Positions 9,242 through 18,387 are shown, numbered from the stretch's first letter. The stretch: DNA of 64,000 bases from Promethearchaeota archaeon (GCA_019057795.1 JAHLWS010000075.1:1-64000), one strand, 5' to 3'. The notes: generated by a model from the sequence alone, not told the origin. A program made the numbers and translations.

Positions 9242-11038
9242 TTGAAGAAGACAAAAAACCAAGAAATAAGAGACATTTCAGAAGCTCTACTAAAAAAGAA
9301 TTTCGCTAGTTGGCCTTTTAATCCTTTACCTGATGATTATGGTCTGGATTTTTTCATTAGTATTGCTCAAGATGAGGAAGTTTTAGAGTATAATTTTCTT
9401 GTTCAATTAAAAGGATCTGATTCCCTAGATTATAAAGACGGCTTTTTTAATTTTGTTATGAAAACAAAACATTTACAAAGTTATATTAAAAATCCAATTC
9501 CAATCTTATTAGTTATTTATGATGTTAATACAGAAAGTGGTTATTGGATTAATATTCAGAAATATTGTAGAAATATTTTAAATGTTCAAGATCCTGATTG
9601 GATTGCCCAAAAAACAAAGAGTATAAAAATTTCGATTAACAATCAGTTAAATGACCTAGGTCTCATAAGAAATGAAATAATTCAATCTACAAATGAAAAT
9701 ATGATAATTTATGTTGAAAATATGAAATGGCCAGAAGGGTTTGAAAATTTTATAGATAATCCGGATAGAATTGTAGATATAATAAATAAAACGGAAATTG
9801 AGAATATAAAAAGAAGAATTCATTCATCTTTATTATATTTCCGAAGAGATAATATTAGGGAAATGCAAAATCAATTTTTTGAAATTTATAAACTTAAAAA
9901 GAGAGATAGACATCATCTACAAGCAATTTTAGCAATTATGACAAGTAGTAATATCTTTACAGAAAAAATCGAAACATTTATAAAACTAACAGATGAAGGG
10001 ATTCAACTTTCTGAGGAATTAAAGGATCAACTTTATTGTAATATTTTTAAATTTTTTTTCCATTATTACTCTACATTTGAAATTTTAACGAAACAACAAA
10101 TACCAAATATCTTAAAAAGATTAGAGGCTTCAAAGAAATCTAATCAGATTGATGTTTTTATTAAACTCATTTGGGAGTCTGAAAATATCGATTTAAATAA
10201 TCTGTTGAAAGAACATAGTAGAAAAATATTGGAGATTTTAAACATATTGCTTGAATCAGGGGATTTATTTGAGTATCATACATTAAGTCTACATTTATTG
10301 CAAATAGAAGTATTTTTAAACTCTATTCTTAAAGATCATATAGAAATGTCTGTATTTTCAAAAGTCTTAGAAAAGAATGAACGATTCATCCAGCTCATGG
10401 TTGAATTATCAGAAAAATTTGAAATTATTGATAATCAACTCCATACATATTTATTAACTGGTGGATATTATGAGGCTTATAACCAAGATAAAGCAGAGGA
10501 ATTTTACCGAAAAGGCCTAAGATTGGCTAAAAATTCTAACCATCAGTATTACATAAAAAAATTTAATTATAATTTAGAAAATCTAGGACGCACATCAGAA
10601 TTATTCACTTTAAATGATATAGTTAAAATGCCCTTATCTAAAACTATAGAAACCCTAAAAATATTTAAATTCTCAAATTTAAACTCAATTGAAGATTCCC
10701 TTATTAGAGGTTCTTTGAAATTGGCATTAAATGACCTTAATCCAGTTAATATTTTAAAAAAATGTAAAAGTATTCTAGTTGGATATTATCCTTCAACTTT
10801 AGGGCAGGCAGAGGGTATATATTCTTTAGGTTTAAAAAGGATCACATGTGAAAGATATAAAATTATTTATGAATCTGGAAATCTTAGAAATATATTTGAT
10901 CTTTATGAAAAAAAATATTGTAGTCAATGTGATAAAATTAATCCAAGAGAACACGATTATAATCCTCCAACATCAATTATTAGTGAAATGACTGAAAGAA
11001 TCAATGAGATTGGTCAAAATTCAAGTAAAAATACTTAA
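9242..11038 (+). CDS. DUF4365 nuclease-like domain protein with helical repeat C-terminus
   Basis: 598 residues from TTG. Residues 1-130 match the DUF4365 pattern: DYGLDFFISI (the D-x-G-x-D acidic site near 30), then FLVQLKGSD near 60, where a Q-x-K takes the catalytic Lys position of the PD-(D/E)xK fold, then SYIKNPIPILLVIYD. Proteins with this domain are restriction-endonuclease-like and recurrent in defence islands. Residues 170-500 are helical and include a TPR-like unit (KAEEFYRKGLRLAKNSN). Near the C-terminus a CSQCDK pair could bind metal. The inferred role is a nuclease effector with a helical sensor arm. No partner gene overlaps it. Confidence 0.7.
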   Translation: MKKTKNQEIRDISEALLKKNFASWPFNPLPDDYGLDFFISIAQDEEVLEYNFLVQLKGSDSLDYKDGFFNFVMKTKHLQSYIKNPIPILLVIYDVNTESGYWINIQKYCRNILNVQDPDWIAQKTKSIKISINNQLNDLGLIRNEIIQSTNENMIIYVENMKWPEGFENFIDNPDRIVDIINKTEIENIKRRIHSSLLYFRRDNIREMQNQFFEIYKLKKRDRHHLQAILAIMTSSNIFTEKIETFIKLTDEGIQLSEELKDQLYCNIFKFFFHYYSTFEILTKQQIPNILKRLEASKKSNQIDVFIKLIWESENIDLNNLLKEHSRKILEILNILLESGDLFEYHTLSLHLLQIEVFLNSILKDHIEMSVFSKVLEKNERFIQLMVELSEKFEIIDNQLHTYLLTGGYYEAYNQDKAEEFYRKGLRLAKNSNHQYYIKKFNYNLENLGRTSELFTLNDIVKMPLSKTIETLKIFKFSNLNSIEDSLIRGSLKLALNDLNPVNILKKCKSILVGYYPSTLGQAEGIYSLGLKRITCERYKIIYESGNLRNIFDLYEKKYCSQCDKINPREHDYNPPTSIISEMTERINEIGQNSSKNT

Positions 11039-11402
11039 AAGGGGATTAATTATTTTAAAGATGTAAGTAAATATTCTTTGCTTTTCTTCATGTACTTTCT
11101 CAATAATATTTTCAATTTCAGCCACTAAAATATATCACCCATTCTTTTCCTCTATTTTATTTCAGTTCATTTTATTTTCAGAATTAAAATTTAGCTCCAC
11201 TTTATTTAAATAACAAATTATATTAACATCTCTCAATTTTTAAAATATCTATTACTTTGTGAACATTTTCGCAATCAAAGGTATGGAAACAACCTTTTAT
11301 TATCAAAATGGGATTATTAAAGCATTAATATGGAATTTTATTAGGAAAAAAATATACATTCTAGCTTGAAATAGGTTATAAAAAAAGGAGTGATAACATT
11401 AA
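11039..11402. other. Intergenic upstream of the AlbA_2 gene
   Basis: Spacer without a gene. Its last 20 bases hold an AAGGAG-type ribosome binding site (about 11385-11390) ahead of the ATG at 11403. Nothing else was recognised. Confidence 0.45.
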
Positions 11403-12677
11403 ATGAGCTTGAGAAATCTAATTAATAAGGGTGAATCAAACATAATTGAATTTAAAGAGACCTTCAGATATAATGTAGAAACTCAAAGTAAGGATAAATC
11501 ATTAAAAAATGAAGTATCTAAAGCCGTCTGTGGGATGCTCAACTCGGAAGGGGGAAAAGTTTTAATAGGAGTCGCTGATAATAAAACTATTGAGGGCATA
11601 CAGAGAGATTTAAATCTTTATGGTAAAGGAGACGAATCAACTCAACTAGATAGGTTACTTATCGATTTATATAAGCATATTACGGATTCTATTGATATCA
11701 AATCTAAGAAGTTTCTTAAAATTAAAGTGGTTGAAATTGATGGGAAAAAAATAGTCAAGATCGAAATTAAACCCTCAAATGAGCCTTTTTTTCACTCTGG
11801 AGATTTTTTTTATGTTCGTGATGGTCCAAGGACTATTCATCTATTGGGTAAAAAAATGGTAGATTATATTTCCGATAGGGCAAAAACCTTAAATGCTAAA
11901 TCCCCCGAGAAAATCCTCCAAGAAAAACTTGGGGTTATAAATCTTGAGTTTCAAAAATGGGCTCAAGATAAACTAAAGCAAAATCTTTCCTTGGAAGTGA
12001 ATAAGAATAATCCAGATGGAAGAATATATGACTACATTCTTGGGTGTATAATGCCAACTACACTTTCTAAAGATTTAATAGATTTTAATTCGAATCTTAT
12101 CAAAGATTATATTGACAATTATTCTATCATCAAAAGATCTCAAACTTACAAAACCCCTGATTATGCAAGACAATATGAACAATTTTTTGGTGAAGAAATT
12201 TTAATATTTCCTAATGGAAAGGTATGCTTTTGCCAAATTTATAGTTCTTTTCATAAGGAACAACCTGATTTTTCTTTAGGCACTTTAGAGAGTGCTGGTT
12301 ATGAGCGTTTAGTTGTGAAGAAGTTTAAAGAGAAGTATTCTGCCCCATTTTCGTATATAAAGTGGGGAAGTTTAGACTCTCTTTTGGAAGTCATTTGTTT
12401 TCTTTTCCATCCAAAATGTAAAATTAATTTGGTAAATTCACCAACAGATTTATTTCATTTGGAAATAATAGTTCCTAACATGATATATGAGGGAAGAAGG
12501 AGAGTTCTCTCTTCATTTGGAGGATTTCCAAGTCATAAAAGGTATTTAGGAACAAAAAAAGATATTTTTTTCCGCAAATTATTTAGATTTAATGAAATAG
12601 GTAAGATTATAGAGGCTCTAAAAAGCCATATCATGGAATATTATAAAAATCCTGCTAATATGGGATATAGCAGATAA
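11403..12677 (+). CDS. AlbA_2 / Schlafen-like domain protein
   Basis: 424 residues from an ATG preceded by AAGGAG. Residues 8-150 form an AlbA_2 (Schlafen core) domain: GESNIIEFKETF at the N-terminus (Glu11, Glu16, Lys18), the NSEGGKVLIGVADN strand-turn, then FFYVRDGPRTIHL. Eukaryotic Schlafens cut tRNA with acidic residues in this fold. Prokaryotic AlbA_2 proteins are often regulators or defence components. Residues 170-424 match no family I recognise. It follows the DUF4365 gene on the same strand, with 364 bases between. The domain is secure; the activity is not. Confidence 0.75.
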   Translation: MSLRNLINKGESNIIEFKETFRYNVETQSKDKSLKNEVSKAVCGMLNSEGGKVLIGVADNKTIEGIQRDLNLYGKGDESTQLDRLLIDLYKHITDSIDIKSKKFLKIKVVEIDGKKIVKIEIKPSNEPFFHSGDFFYVRDGPRTIHLLGKKMVDYISDRAKTLNAKSPEKILQEKLGVINLEFQKWAQDKLKQNLSLEVNKNNPDGRIYDYILGCIMPTTLSKDLIDFNSNLIKDYIDNYSIIKRSQTYKTPDYARQYEQFFGEEILIFPNGKVCFCQIYSSFHKEQPDFSLGTLESAGYERLVVKKFKEKYSAPFSYIKWGSLDSLLEVICFLFHPKCKINLVNSPTDLFHLEIIVPNMIYEGRRRVLSSFGGFPSHKRYLGTKKDIFFRKLFRFNEIGKIIEALKSHIMEYYKNPANMGYSR

Positions 12678-12682
12678 TTTTA

Positions 12683-12745
12683 ATGATCATTTCAATCATA
12701 TGTTCCTTAAATATTATGACAGTAGCACTATTGTTTGGAATTTAA
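12683..12745 (+). pseudogene. Decayed 3' end of a PlsY-lipid kinase gene
   Basis: Bases 12713-12738 are identical to the last 26 coding bases before the C-terminal Leu codon of both PlsY-kinase genes (19621-19646 and 21021-21046). In the same frame they encode IMTVALLFG followed by Ile and a stop. After the stop, TAAAAAGCCGTAAA is also shared with the first copy (19651-19664). Upstream similarity fades within about 30 bases. This is a leftover tail of a third copy, or the scar of a rearrangement. Confidence 0.8.
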
Positions 12746-12836
12746 AAAGCCGTAAAGTCTTTTTTTTTTCTTTTTTATTAAATTTTTTACCTAATCGTTC
12801 CAAAAGATCAAATGCGATGAAGAGAGTACGAGTTGT

Positions 12837-15017
12837 TTATTTTATAAGTAGCTTTTGAATTTCCTCTGCCTTTTTGAAGCATTTTAAAGCATCTTCAAAT
12901 CTTCTAATTTCTCGATAAAGATTGCCCAAATTATAGTATCTCATAATTAAGAATTGAGGATCTTTGGTATTATGTGCTATTTCAATTGCTTTCTGGTAAC
13001 AAGTAATTGCATTGTTATATTTTCCTTTTTCTTTAAATATTAAGCCAATATTGTTCAGAGCTACTCCTCTTAGTCTTAAATACTCGTTCTCTTTTGCGAT
13101 TTTTAGGACTTTTTTAAATTTGGATAAAGCTTCATCAAAATCATTTTCTATACGAGCAATATCACCAAGGCTATTTAACCTAATACCAACAGACCGTAAA
13201 TTTCCTTCTTTTTGGGCAATATTCAATGCTTTAGAATAATAATCTTTTGCCTTATCATATTCTCTTGTGTCCAAATATACTTTTCCTAGATTGCTATATA
13301 TAAATCCTTTAAGACCGTTAAGTTCATATCTTTCAATAATGTTTAATGCTTCTTCTAGTTTTTCGATTGCTAAAGAGAATTTTTGGGCGTAAATATACAC
13401 TGCTCCCATATTTCCTAAAATTTCTACCTTGCTAGGTTCTAGTCTAAGCGAATCAAAAATATCACTTGCTTGAGCAAGACATGTGAGCGCTTCATCTAAT
13501 TTTAACTCTGATGTTAAAATTTTCCCCATAAGATTTAAGCTAGATGCTAATTGATGTAATACTCCAAGTTTTTTATTTAACTCAATTGCTTGAGAGAGAT
13601 ATTTTTTAGCTCTACCCGTATTCCCTTGTTCATGAAAAAGAGTCGCCATATTGAAATATATAGTAGAAATTCTATGTTTATTTCTATACTTTTTAGCAAT
13701 TTGAAGCGCTTTTTGATAACTTTTTAACGCTTCGTTATAACGAGCTAATGAACTTAAGATTGTTCCTTGATCGAGATAAAATAAGGAGATTTCTATTTCC
13801 TCCTTTGATTTTGAAACAATATCCAACCCTCTATTTAGGTATTCAAGTCCTTTTATTAATTCACCTTTTTCAGCGTAGGCATTTCCAGCATTAGCATAGG
13901 TTAATCCTAATAACCATTCTTCCCATTTATTTAATCTTCTTTTCTCACATATTTTGATTATTTTAAGGGCCAATCGTAATGAATCATTAAAGAATTCTAA
14001 TTCATGGTAAATTCTATGTGCGTTGTATAATTTTACCAAATGATTAGGATTAGGGAGATTTTGTTGTAAAAATTCATTAATCTGAAGATTGAACACCTCA
14101 TGTGTTAATTGATAATCAACCTTAACTAATTGAGACAAAATTTTATTGGTGTTTCCTCTTAAGACAAAAAAATTTTCTGCTATATTTTTCTCTAAAAAAG
14201 ATTTTAATATTTGTTTTAAAGCTTCCTTAATAGGTAATGTACTAAGAATTTCTACATTATCAATTAGATAACTATCAAACAGAGTTTTATTATCATCATG
14301 GTCAACCCAGATTATACTTTTGACTTTATTGAGTTTGTATAAAGCCGGTATGATATCAAAGTCATCACTACCAGAATAACCTATTACAACTATGTTATTA
14401 TCCTGTGAAAACTGTTCAAATAACTTCTTTTTATTTGGATCTAATTCAAATAAATCGAAACCACTTTTATTTTTACCAAATGCGCTTAGGGTTGACATTA
14501 TTGAATCTTTAGTGTCTTGTTTAGTTATTATATTCTTAAGAGAACCATGTAATTTATAGATAGGATATTTACCTTGGGAAAATAGCTTTTTAGGATTAAA
14601 ATATTGTTTGTAATCATTATTAGAAATTACAGGAATGATCTGATTCTTTGATATGTTAGAGTTTAAAAGGGCTAATTCTATCAAATGGTCGAAATTGGTT
14701 GTCATGACAATACTATGGTTTTTTAGTAATTCGACAAGAGTATAATGATAATGGTTAGGAGAATCGCATAAACCGTAATAGTCTAATATTTTAAGCTCAT
14801 GATCTAAAGTTCGACTTAGAGTTCCAACTAAACCCTCAAATCGTAATTCTTTAATATTTAAAATTTTCTCAATTTCAGGTTTAGGACATAGGAACTTTAT
14901 AATTTCCTCCATCATGACCTTTGCTGACGGTAAGTTAGAGGGGGTATCTATTGAGCATCCTGCTCCAACTAGAAAAATTAAATTGTCCTTAGTAAACAAT
15001 GAGTCGAAATCAAACAT
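12837..15017 (-). CDS. SIR2-like domain with TPR array, probable NAD-depleting defence protein
   Basis: 726 residues, ATG at 15017. Residues 10-270 are a SIR2-like domain: FLVGAGCSI (NAD-binding), MTTNFDHL near 105, YKLHGSLKN near 157 and VVIGYSGSDDFD near 215. Residues from about 330 to the end are roughly ten tetratricopeptide repeats, for example EEWLLGLTYANAGNAYAEKG and RYNEALKSYQKALQIAKKY. SIR2 domains in Thoeris, DSR and SIR2-TPR-type systems hydrolyse NAD+ after phage sensing, and the repeats usually provide the sensor. No membrane segment is present. It closes the defence-like block and is transcribed toward the AlbA_2 gene. Confidence 0.85.
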   Translation of the reverse strand: MFDFDSLFTKDNLIFLVGAGCSIDTPSNLPSAKVMMEEIIKFLCPKPEIEKILNIKELRFEGLVGTLSRTLDHELKILDYYGLCDSPNHYHYTLVELLKNHSIVMTTNFDHLIELALLNSNISKNQIIPVISNNDYKQYFNPKKLFSQGKYPIYKLHGSLKNIITKQDTKDSIMSTLSAFGKNKSGFDLFELDPNKKKLFEQFSQDNNIVVIGYSGSDDFDIIPALYKLNKVKSIIWVDHDDNKTLFDSYLIDNVEILSTLPIKEALKQILKSFLEKNIAENFFVLRGNTNKILSQLVKVDYQLTHEVFNLQINEFLQQNLPNPNHLVKLYNAHRIYHELEFFNDSLRLALKIIKICEKRRLNKWEEWLLGLTYANAGNAYAEKGELIKGLEYLNRGLDIVSKSKEEIEISLFYLDQGTILSSLARYNEALKSYQKALQIAKKYRNKHRISTIYFNMATLFHEQGNTGRAKKYLSQAIELNKKLGVLHQLASSLNLMGKILTSELKLDEALTCLAQASDIFDSLRLEPSKVEILGNMGAVYIYAQKFSLAIEKLEEALNIIERYELNGLKGFIYSNLGKVYLDTREYDKAKDYYSKALNIAQKEGNLRSVGIRLNSLGDIARIENDFDEALSKFKKVLKIAKENEYLRLRGVALNNIGLIFKEKGKYNNAITCYQKAIEIAHNTKDPQFLIMRYYNLGNLYREIRRFEDALKCFKKAEEIQKLLIK

Positions 15018-15479
15018 TTATTAGTTTTTGTTGTATTCTAAATATACCATAAAAATTCATAAATAAAAAGATGTTAGTAAGAAACACTTGGAGAAGGATT
15101 AATTTTAATAATTAAATCTAATTAAAAATAATCTCATTAATAATATTATCTAAATAATGGACATTCTCTTCATTAAGATTTCGCAATCGCAATAGCCTCC
15201 CAGCTCTTTACATTTTTTCTTTTTCCATTAAATTTTTTACTTTATTAATCGTTTTGTTTTTTTTAATTTACGATATAGACCAATGACAGCCGAGCAGCTG
15301 TTAAACTAACTTCATTAGGACTCTAAGCATATTTTTTATTATCTCTCTTTTTTTTTTTTTCTACAAATTCTATTCACTAACATTTGTATCCAATCTGTAT
15401 TTTTTATTGAAATAAAACTGAAAAAAAAAATTTTGATCTTTAAAATTTTAAATGTAACCTTAAAGTGAATTCGTTAACT
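15018..15479. other. Intergenic, low complexity
   Basis: About 460 bases of AT-rich sequence with long T runs (15345-15360). No gene was found. The T runs on the plus strand are A runs on the minus strand, so they would not terminate the leftward cysteine-rich peptide transcript. Confidence 0.4.
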
Positions 15480-15563
15480 TTAACAACAACTTTCTTTTGA
15501 TTGGCATTCCTCATCATCATTTTTTGGTTTTTCAGAACAACATTCTTTATCTTTATCTCCCAT
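15480..15563 (-). CDS. Cysteine-rich 27-residue peptide
   Basis: ATG at 15561-15563, TAA at 15480-15482. It is short but well supported: a near-perfect ribosome binding site AAAGGAGGTC lies 11 bases upstream of the ATG, and a TATA-like element with a palindromic operator lies further upstream. The peptide is very polar and has five cysteines: a KECCSE pair, one in EEC, and a C-terminal ESCC. The pattern suggests metal or thiol chemistry, like a mini-metallothionein or metallochaperone. It is downstream of a MarR-type regulator that also carries extra cysteines. The function is inferred only from composition and position. Confidence 0.6.
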   Translation of the reverse strand: MGDKDKECCSEKPKNDDEECQSKESCC

Positions 15564-15605
15564 GCGTAATTAAGACCTCCTTTATAATTAATTGTTAATT
15601 GATTA

Positions 15606-15625
15606 ATAGTTAGGATCCTAACTAT
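15606..15625. promoter_or_regulatory. Perfect 20-bp palindrome, probable operator
   Basis: ATAGTTAGGATCCTAACTAT is its own reverse complement. On the minus strand a TATA-like TTTATATA (about 15625-15632) directly abuts it, so the palindrome lies between the TATA box and the expected transcript start of the cysteine-rich peptide. A dimeric winged-helix regulator such as the adjacent MarR protein would bind such a site and block transcription. Confidence 0.6.
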
Positions 15626-15705
15626 ATAAATGTTTCGTTCCGTATAATTAAGAACTTAACAAAATGATCTATAATGTAATTATAAAGGAATAGCAAGTTA
15701 ACTCT

Positions 15706-16170
15706 TTAATATTTTAGTGAGTTTAATAATTTCTGAAGTAAATCTCCTAACTTTTTCATCTCTTCTTGATTAATTTCTGGGCAACAGCCATTAACGATCG
15801 ATTCTAAAGGAGGTGTTATATTTTTTAATTTTTTGCCTTTTTCTGTGAGTTTAACAAGAAGACTCCTTCTATCAGAGGGGTGTAATTCACGAATGACTAT
15901 CTTCTTTTTTTCCATTGTATCTACTACCCCTGTAATTGTAGATCTTGAACATCCACATTTTTCTGCTAATTCTTTAAATTGTTGGCCATCAGATTCCCAA
16001 AGTTGACTTAAAATAAAATGCTGAGTTGGTGTAAGTTCTAATTCTTGAATTTTATCTCGCTGTAATTTTTCATATTTCTTATTTAGTGTATTAATTAAAG
16101 TAAACACATCAACAATATTTTCGGGTTTACAAGAATTTTCACAACTTTCAGGGGTTTCTTCTTCACTCAT
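15706..16170 (-). CDS. MarR-family regulator with extra cysteines
   Basis: 154 residues, ATG at 16170. The MarR core is clear: LTPTQHFILSQLW, the recognition helix region CGCSRSTITGVVDTMEKKKI, and the wing HPSDRRSLLVKLTEKGKKL. Cysteines sit at three unusual places: the N-terminus (PESCENSCKPE), the helix-turn-helix (KCGCS) and the C-terminal helix (NGCCPE). They may sense metal, oxidant or thiol reagents. The 20-bp palindrome 80 bases downstream, in front of the cysteine-rich peptide gene, is the likely target. Both genes are on the minus strand. Regulation and ligand are inferred. Confidence 0.85.
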   Translation of the reverse strand: MSEEETPESCENSCKPENIVDVFTLINTLNKKYEKLQRDKIQELELTPTQHFILSQLWESDGQQFKELAEKCGCSRSTITGVVDTMEKKKIVIRELHPSDRRSLLVKLTEKGKKLKNITPPLESIVNGCCPEINQEEMKKLGDLLQKLLNSLKY

Positions 16171-16558
16171 GCTCTCATCAAATTATTAGGAACATAATAA
16201 TTAATATCCTTATAATCTTAATAATTCTCGATCTTATTTAATTTATTATCTTTTTTTTATCCATAATATCATAAAGAGGTTTTGTAACCTTCAATCCATG
16301 ACTAAGAATTAATTTATAAATGTTTCTTTTTTTTTTAAGGATATGATAATAACACGAATTAAACTAATTCTATTTGTTCTTTTAAAGTAAAAATTTCTTT
16401 TATATCTTATATTTGACATTTTCGGATAATTATTAAGTACTTATTTTATTTAGGTGTTTTTGATTATTAGAGAATTGAAAATAAGTCAAATATTTTTTGT
16501 GGTTGAGGAAATTATTAAAAATTGAAATTTAAAACAATAAATTAGAGAAAATCATTAG
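16171..16558. other. Divergent intergenic region
   Basis: Nearly 390 bases between the leftward MarR gene and the rightward esterase gene. Several TATA-like stretches are present, as expected for two promoters, but no second copy of the 20-bp palindrome was found. Nothing else was recognised. Confidence 0.4.
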
Positions 16559-18301
16559 TTGATAGATTTTAAAAACAGGTTATATAAAATTATTGAGATT
16601 TTTACTATCAAAAATGTTAGTTACTTATCAGTAGTCTTAAATTTAGCTAGTATTATTTTAGGAATAATTTACCTAGTAAAACCTTTATATTCTTTTTTAT
16701 GGGATGTTTTTGGGATTATTTTATTAATAAGTCTATTTGTCAATCTTTTACTTGTATATCTTAATTTGGATAAAATAAATAATGCGAATAGATTAGGAAA
16801 AAGAACGAGCTTACTTTGTTATTTTTATTTAGTTTTTGTGATTTTTGCTATGCTAAGTTTGATGTCAGGTAATTTATCCACTTCTATAACATATTCAAAT
16901 GAAATAATTGAAAACTTTGGAGCGTATTTAACAACCTATTTTTCTTATTTTGGGATTTTAATTTATGGCATTTTTATAGGATTAATTGATATTAAAAACA
17001 TCAAAAACAAAAATTTTTGGGAATTCAAAAAAAGGTTTGAAGGAAATAAATCTAAAGAAATTATTAGAGCTAAAGAAATATTGTATAAAATTTTTACGAT
17101 TCTTACGCGGGTGATTTTTATTATTGGTATTATTTTTGCGATTAATGTATTATTTGGTGTATTTGAAATAATAACAACTGGTATCGTTTTATTTACACCT
17201 CAATTTGGAACATTCTTTTCATTTATATTTTTGGCAAATACGATTATATATTTAAAATTAAAAAAGAAAAAATGGAATCCTAAAAAATATTATAGAACAG
17301 CAATTATTGGAATTCTAATTTCTGGGATTTCTATGACGCCTTTTTTTTTAAATCATTCCATAGTAATAAATGCTGAGAATAAGTTTTTAGATATGTTTGG
17401 TCAAGATTGGCGGGAACAAATCCCCGTTGAAGTAAATAGTTATTTTTTACAAACAACTTTTTCAATTCCAGGTTATTTTTTAGGAATTCCTCCTAAAAGC
17501 AGTATTATTGAAGAACAAACTTTATTCTATAAAGGCGAAGGAATAAACCTATACTTTGATGCTTACATGCCACTAAATCGAGGGAAAAACCTTCCTGGAG
17601 AAAATTCAACCATTATTAGGATCCATGGTGGTGGGTGGGTTTCGGGGGATAAAGGACATATGAACATGATGCAGATGAATAAATATTTTGCAGCTCAAGG
17701 ATACATAGTATTTGACATACAATACGGATTATTTGACGGAACGATGCCTTTTGTTGATCCTAATACACCCGATTATAATAAGGGAGATTTCAATATCGAT
17801 GATATGATGCGTCATCTCGGCATTTTCACTATTTTTCTCGCTGAACACGCAGATGAATACGGAGCTAAATTAGACTCTGTATTTATTAGTGGAGGATCTT
17901 CTGGAGGCCACCTTGCATCTGCTATGGCTTTAGCAATAGCAAGCAGAAAATATACGGATATTTTTAGTCAAAATTTAACAATAAAAGGTTTAATCCCATT
18001 CTATCCCGCAAATGGTCAAATGGTTTATTTTGGAATTGATGGAAAAGAAGAATTTAAAAACCCTGAAAAGCTTATTGAAGAAGATAGTCCACCGTGTTTA
18101 ATTTTCCAAGGTACCCATGATATTCTTAATTATTTTAGTATAACAAATAATTTTAGAAATACCTATTTATCTGAAGGAAATTATGAATGTGCTATATTAT
18201 GGATGTTATTAGGTGGACACGCAAGCGATTTTTATTTTTCAGGTTATTATAACCAGATTTTTTTGTATTATATGGAGCGATTTTTGTATTTTTATCATTA
18301 A
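16559..18301 (+). CDS. Membrane-embedded alpha/beta-hydrolase (HSL-type esterase)
   Basis: 580 residues from TTG. The first 270 residues hold about seven or eight hydrophobic segments (for example LNLASIILGIIYLVKPLY and RVIFIIGIIFAINVLF). The C-terminal domain is an esterase: HGGGW oxyanion-hole motif near 355, nucleophile elbow GGSSGGH near 444, and a candidate catalytic His in GGHASDF near 553. HSL/BD-FAE-type enzymes hydrolyse acyl or acetyl esters. The gene lies just upstream of two acyltransferase-lipid kinase fusions on the same strand, so a membrane lipid or acyl substrate is plausible. Anchoring the catalytic domain behind so many helices is unusual for this family. Confidence 0.75.
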   Translation: MIDFKNRLYKIIEIFTIKNVSYLSVVLNLASIILGIIYLVKPLYSFLWDVFGIILLISLFVNLLLVYLNLDKINNANRLGKRTSLLCYFYLVFVIFAMLSLMSGNLSTSITYSNEIIENFGAYLTTYFSYFGILIYGIFIGLIDIKNIKNKNFWEFKKRFEGNKSKEIIRAKEILYKIFTILTRVIFIIGIIFAINVLFGVFEIITTGIVLFTPQFGTFFSFIFLANTIIYLKLKKKKWNPKKYYRTAIIGILISGISMTPFFLNHSIVINAENKFLDMFGQDWREQIPVEVNSYFLQTTFSIPGYFLGIPPKSSIIEEQTLFYKGEGINLYFDAYMPLNRGKNLPGENSTIIRIHGGGWVSGDKGHMNMMQMNKYFAAQGYIVFDIQYGLFDGTMPFVDPNTPDYNKGDFNIDDMMRHLGIFTIFLAEHADEYGAKLDSVFISGGSSGGHLASAMALAIASRKYTDIFSQNLTIKGLIPFYPANGQMVYFGIDGKEEFKNPEKLIEEDSPPCLIFQGTHDILNYFSITNNFRNTYLSEGNYECAILWMLLGGHASDFYFSGYYNQIFLYYMERFLYFYH

Positions 18302-18308
18302 TTCTTAG

Positions 18309-18387
18309 TTTTTGGTTTGGTTAAAATTTAAATAAAATTGAAAATAAGATCAATAGTCACAGAGACTGTGAATTATCAAACCAAAAA
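18309..18387 (+). promoter_or_regulatory. Nested stem-loop between esterase and PlsY-kinase genes
   Basis: TTTTTGGTTTGGT (18309-18321) pairs with ATCAAACCAAAAA (18375-18387) over 13 positions, one of them a G-U pair in RNA. Inside the loop, CACAG-AGA-CTGTG (18358-18370) forms a second hairpin. It begins eight bases after the esterase stop and ends about 57 bases before the next start. It could be an end-processing signal or an RNA control element. Confidence 0.4.

Noticed and set aside
12713..12756. Repeat taken as insertion-sequence ends or attachment sites
   Set aside because: It is coding sequence shared with the PlsY-kinase genes, is direct and not inverted, and no integrase or transposase lies between the copies; a gene remnant is the simpler reading.
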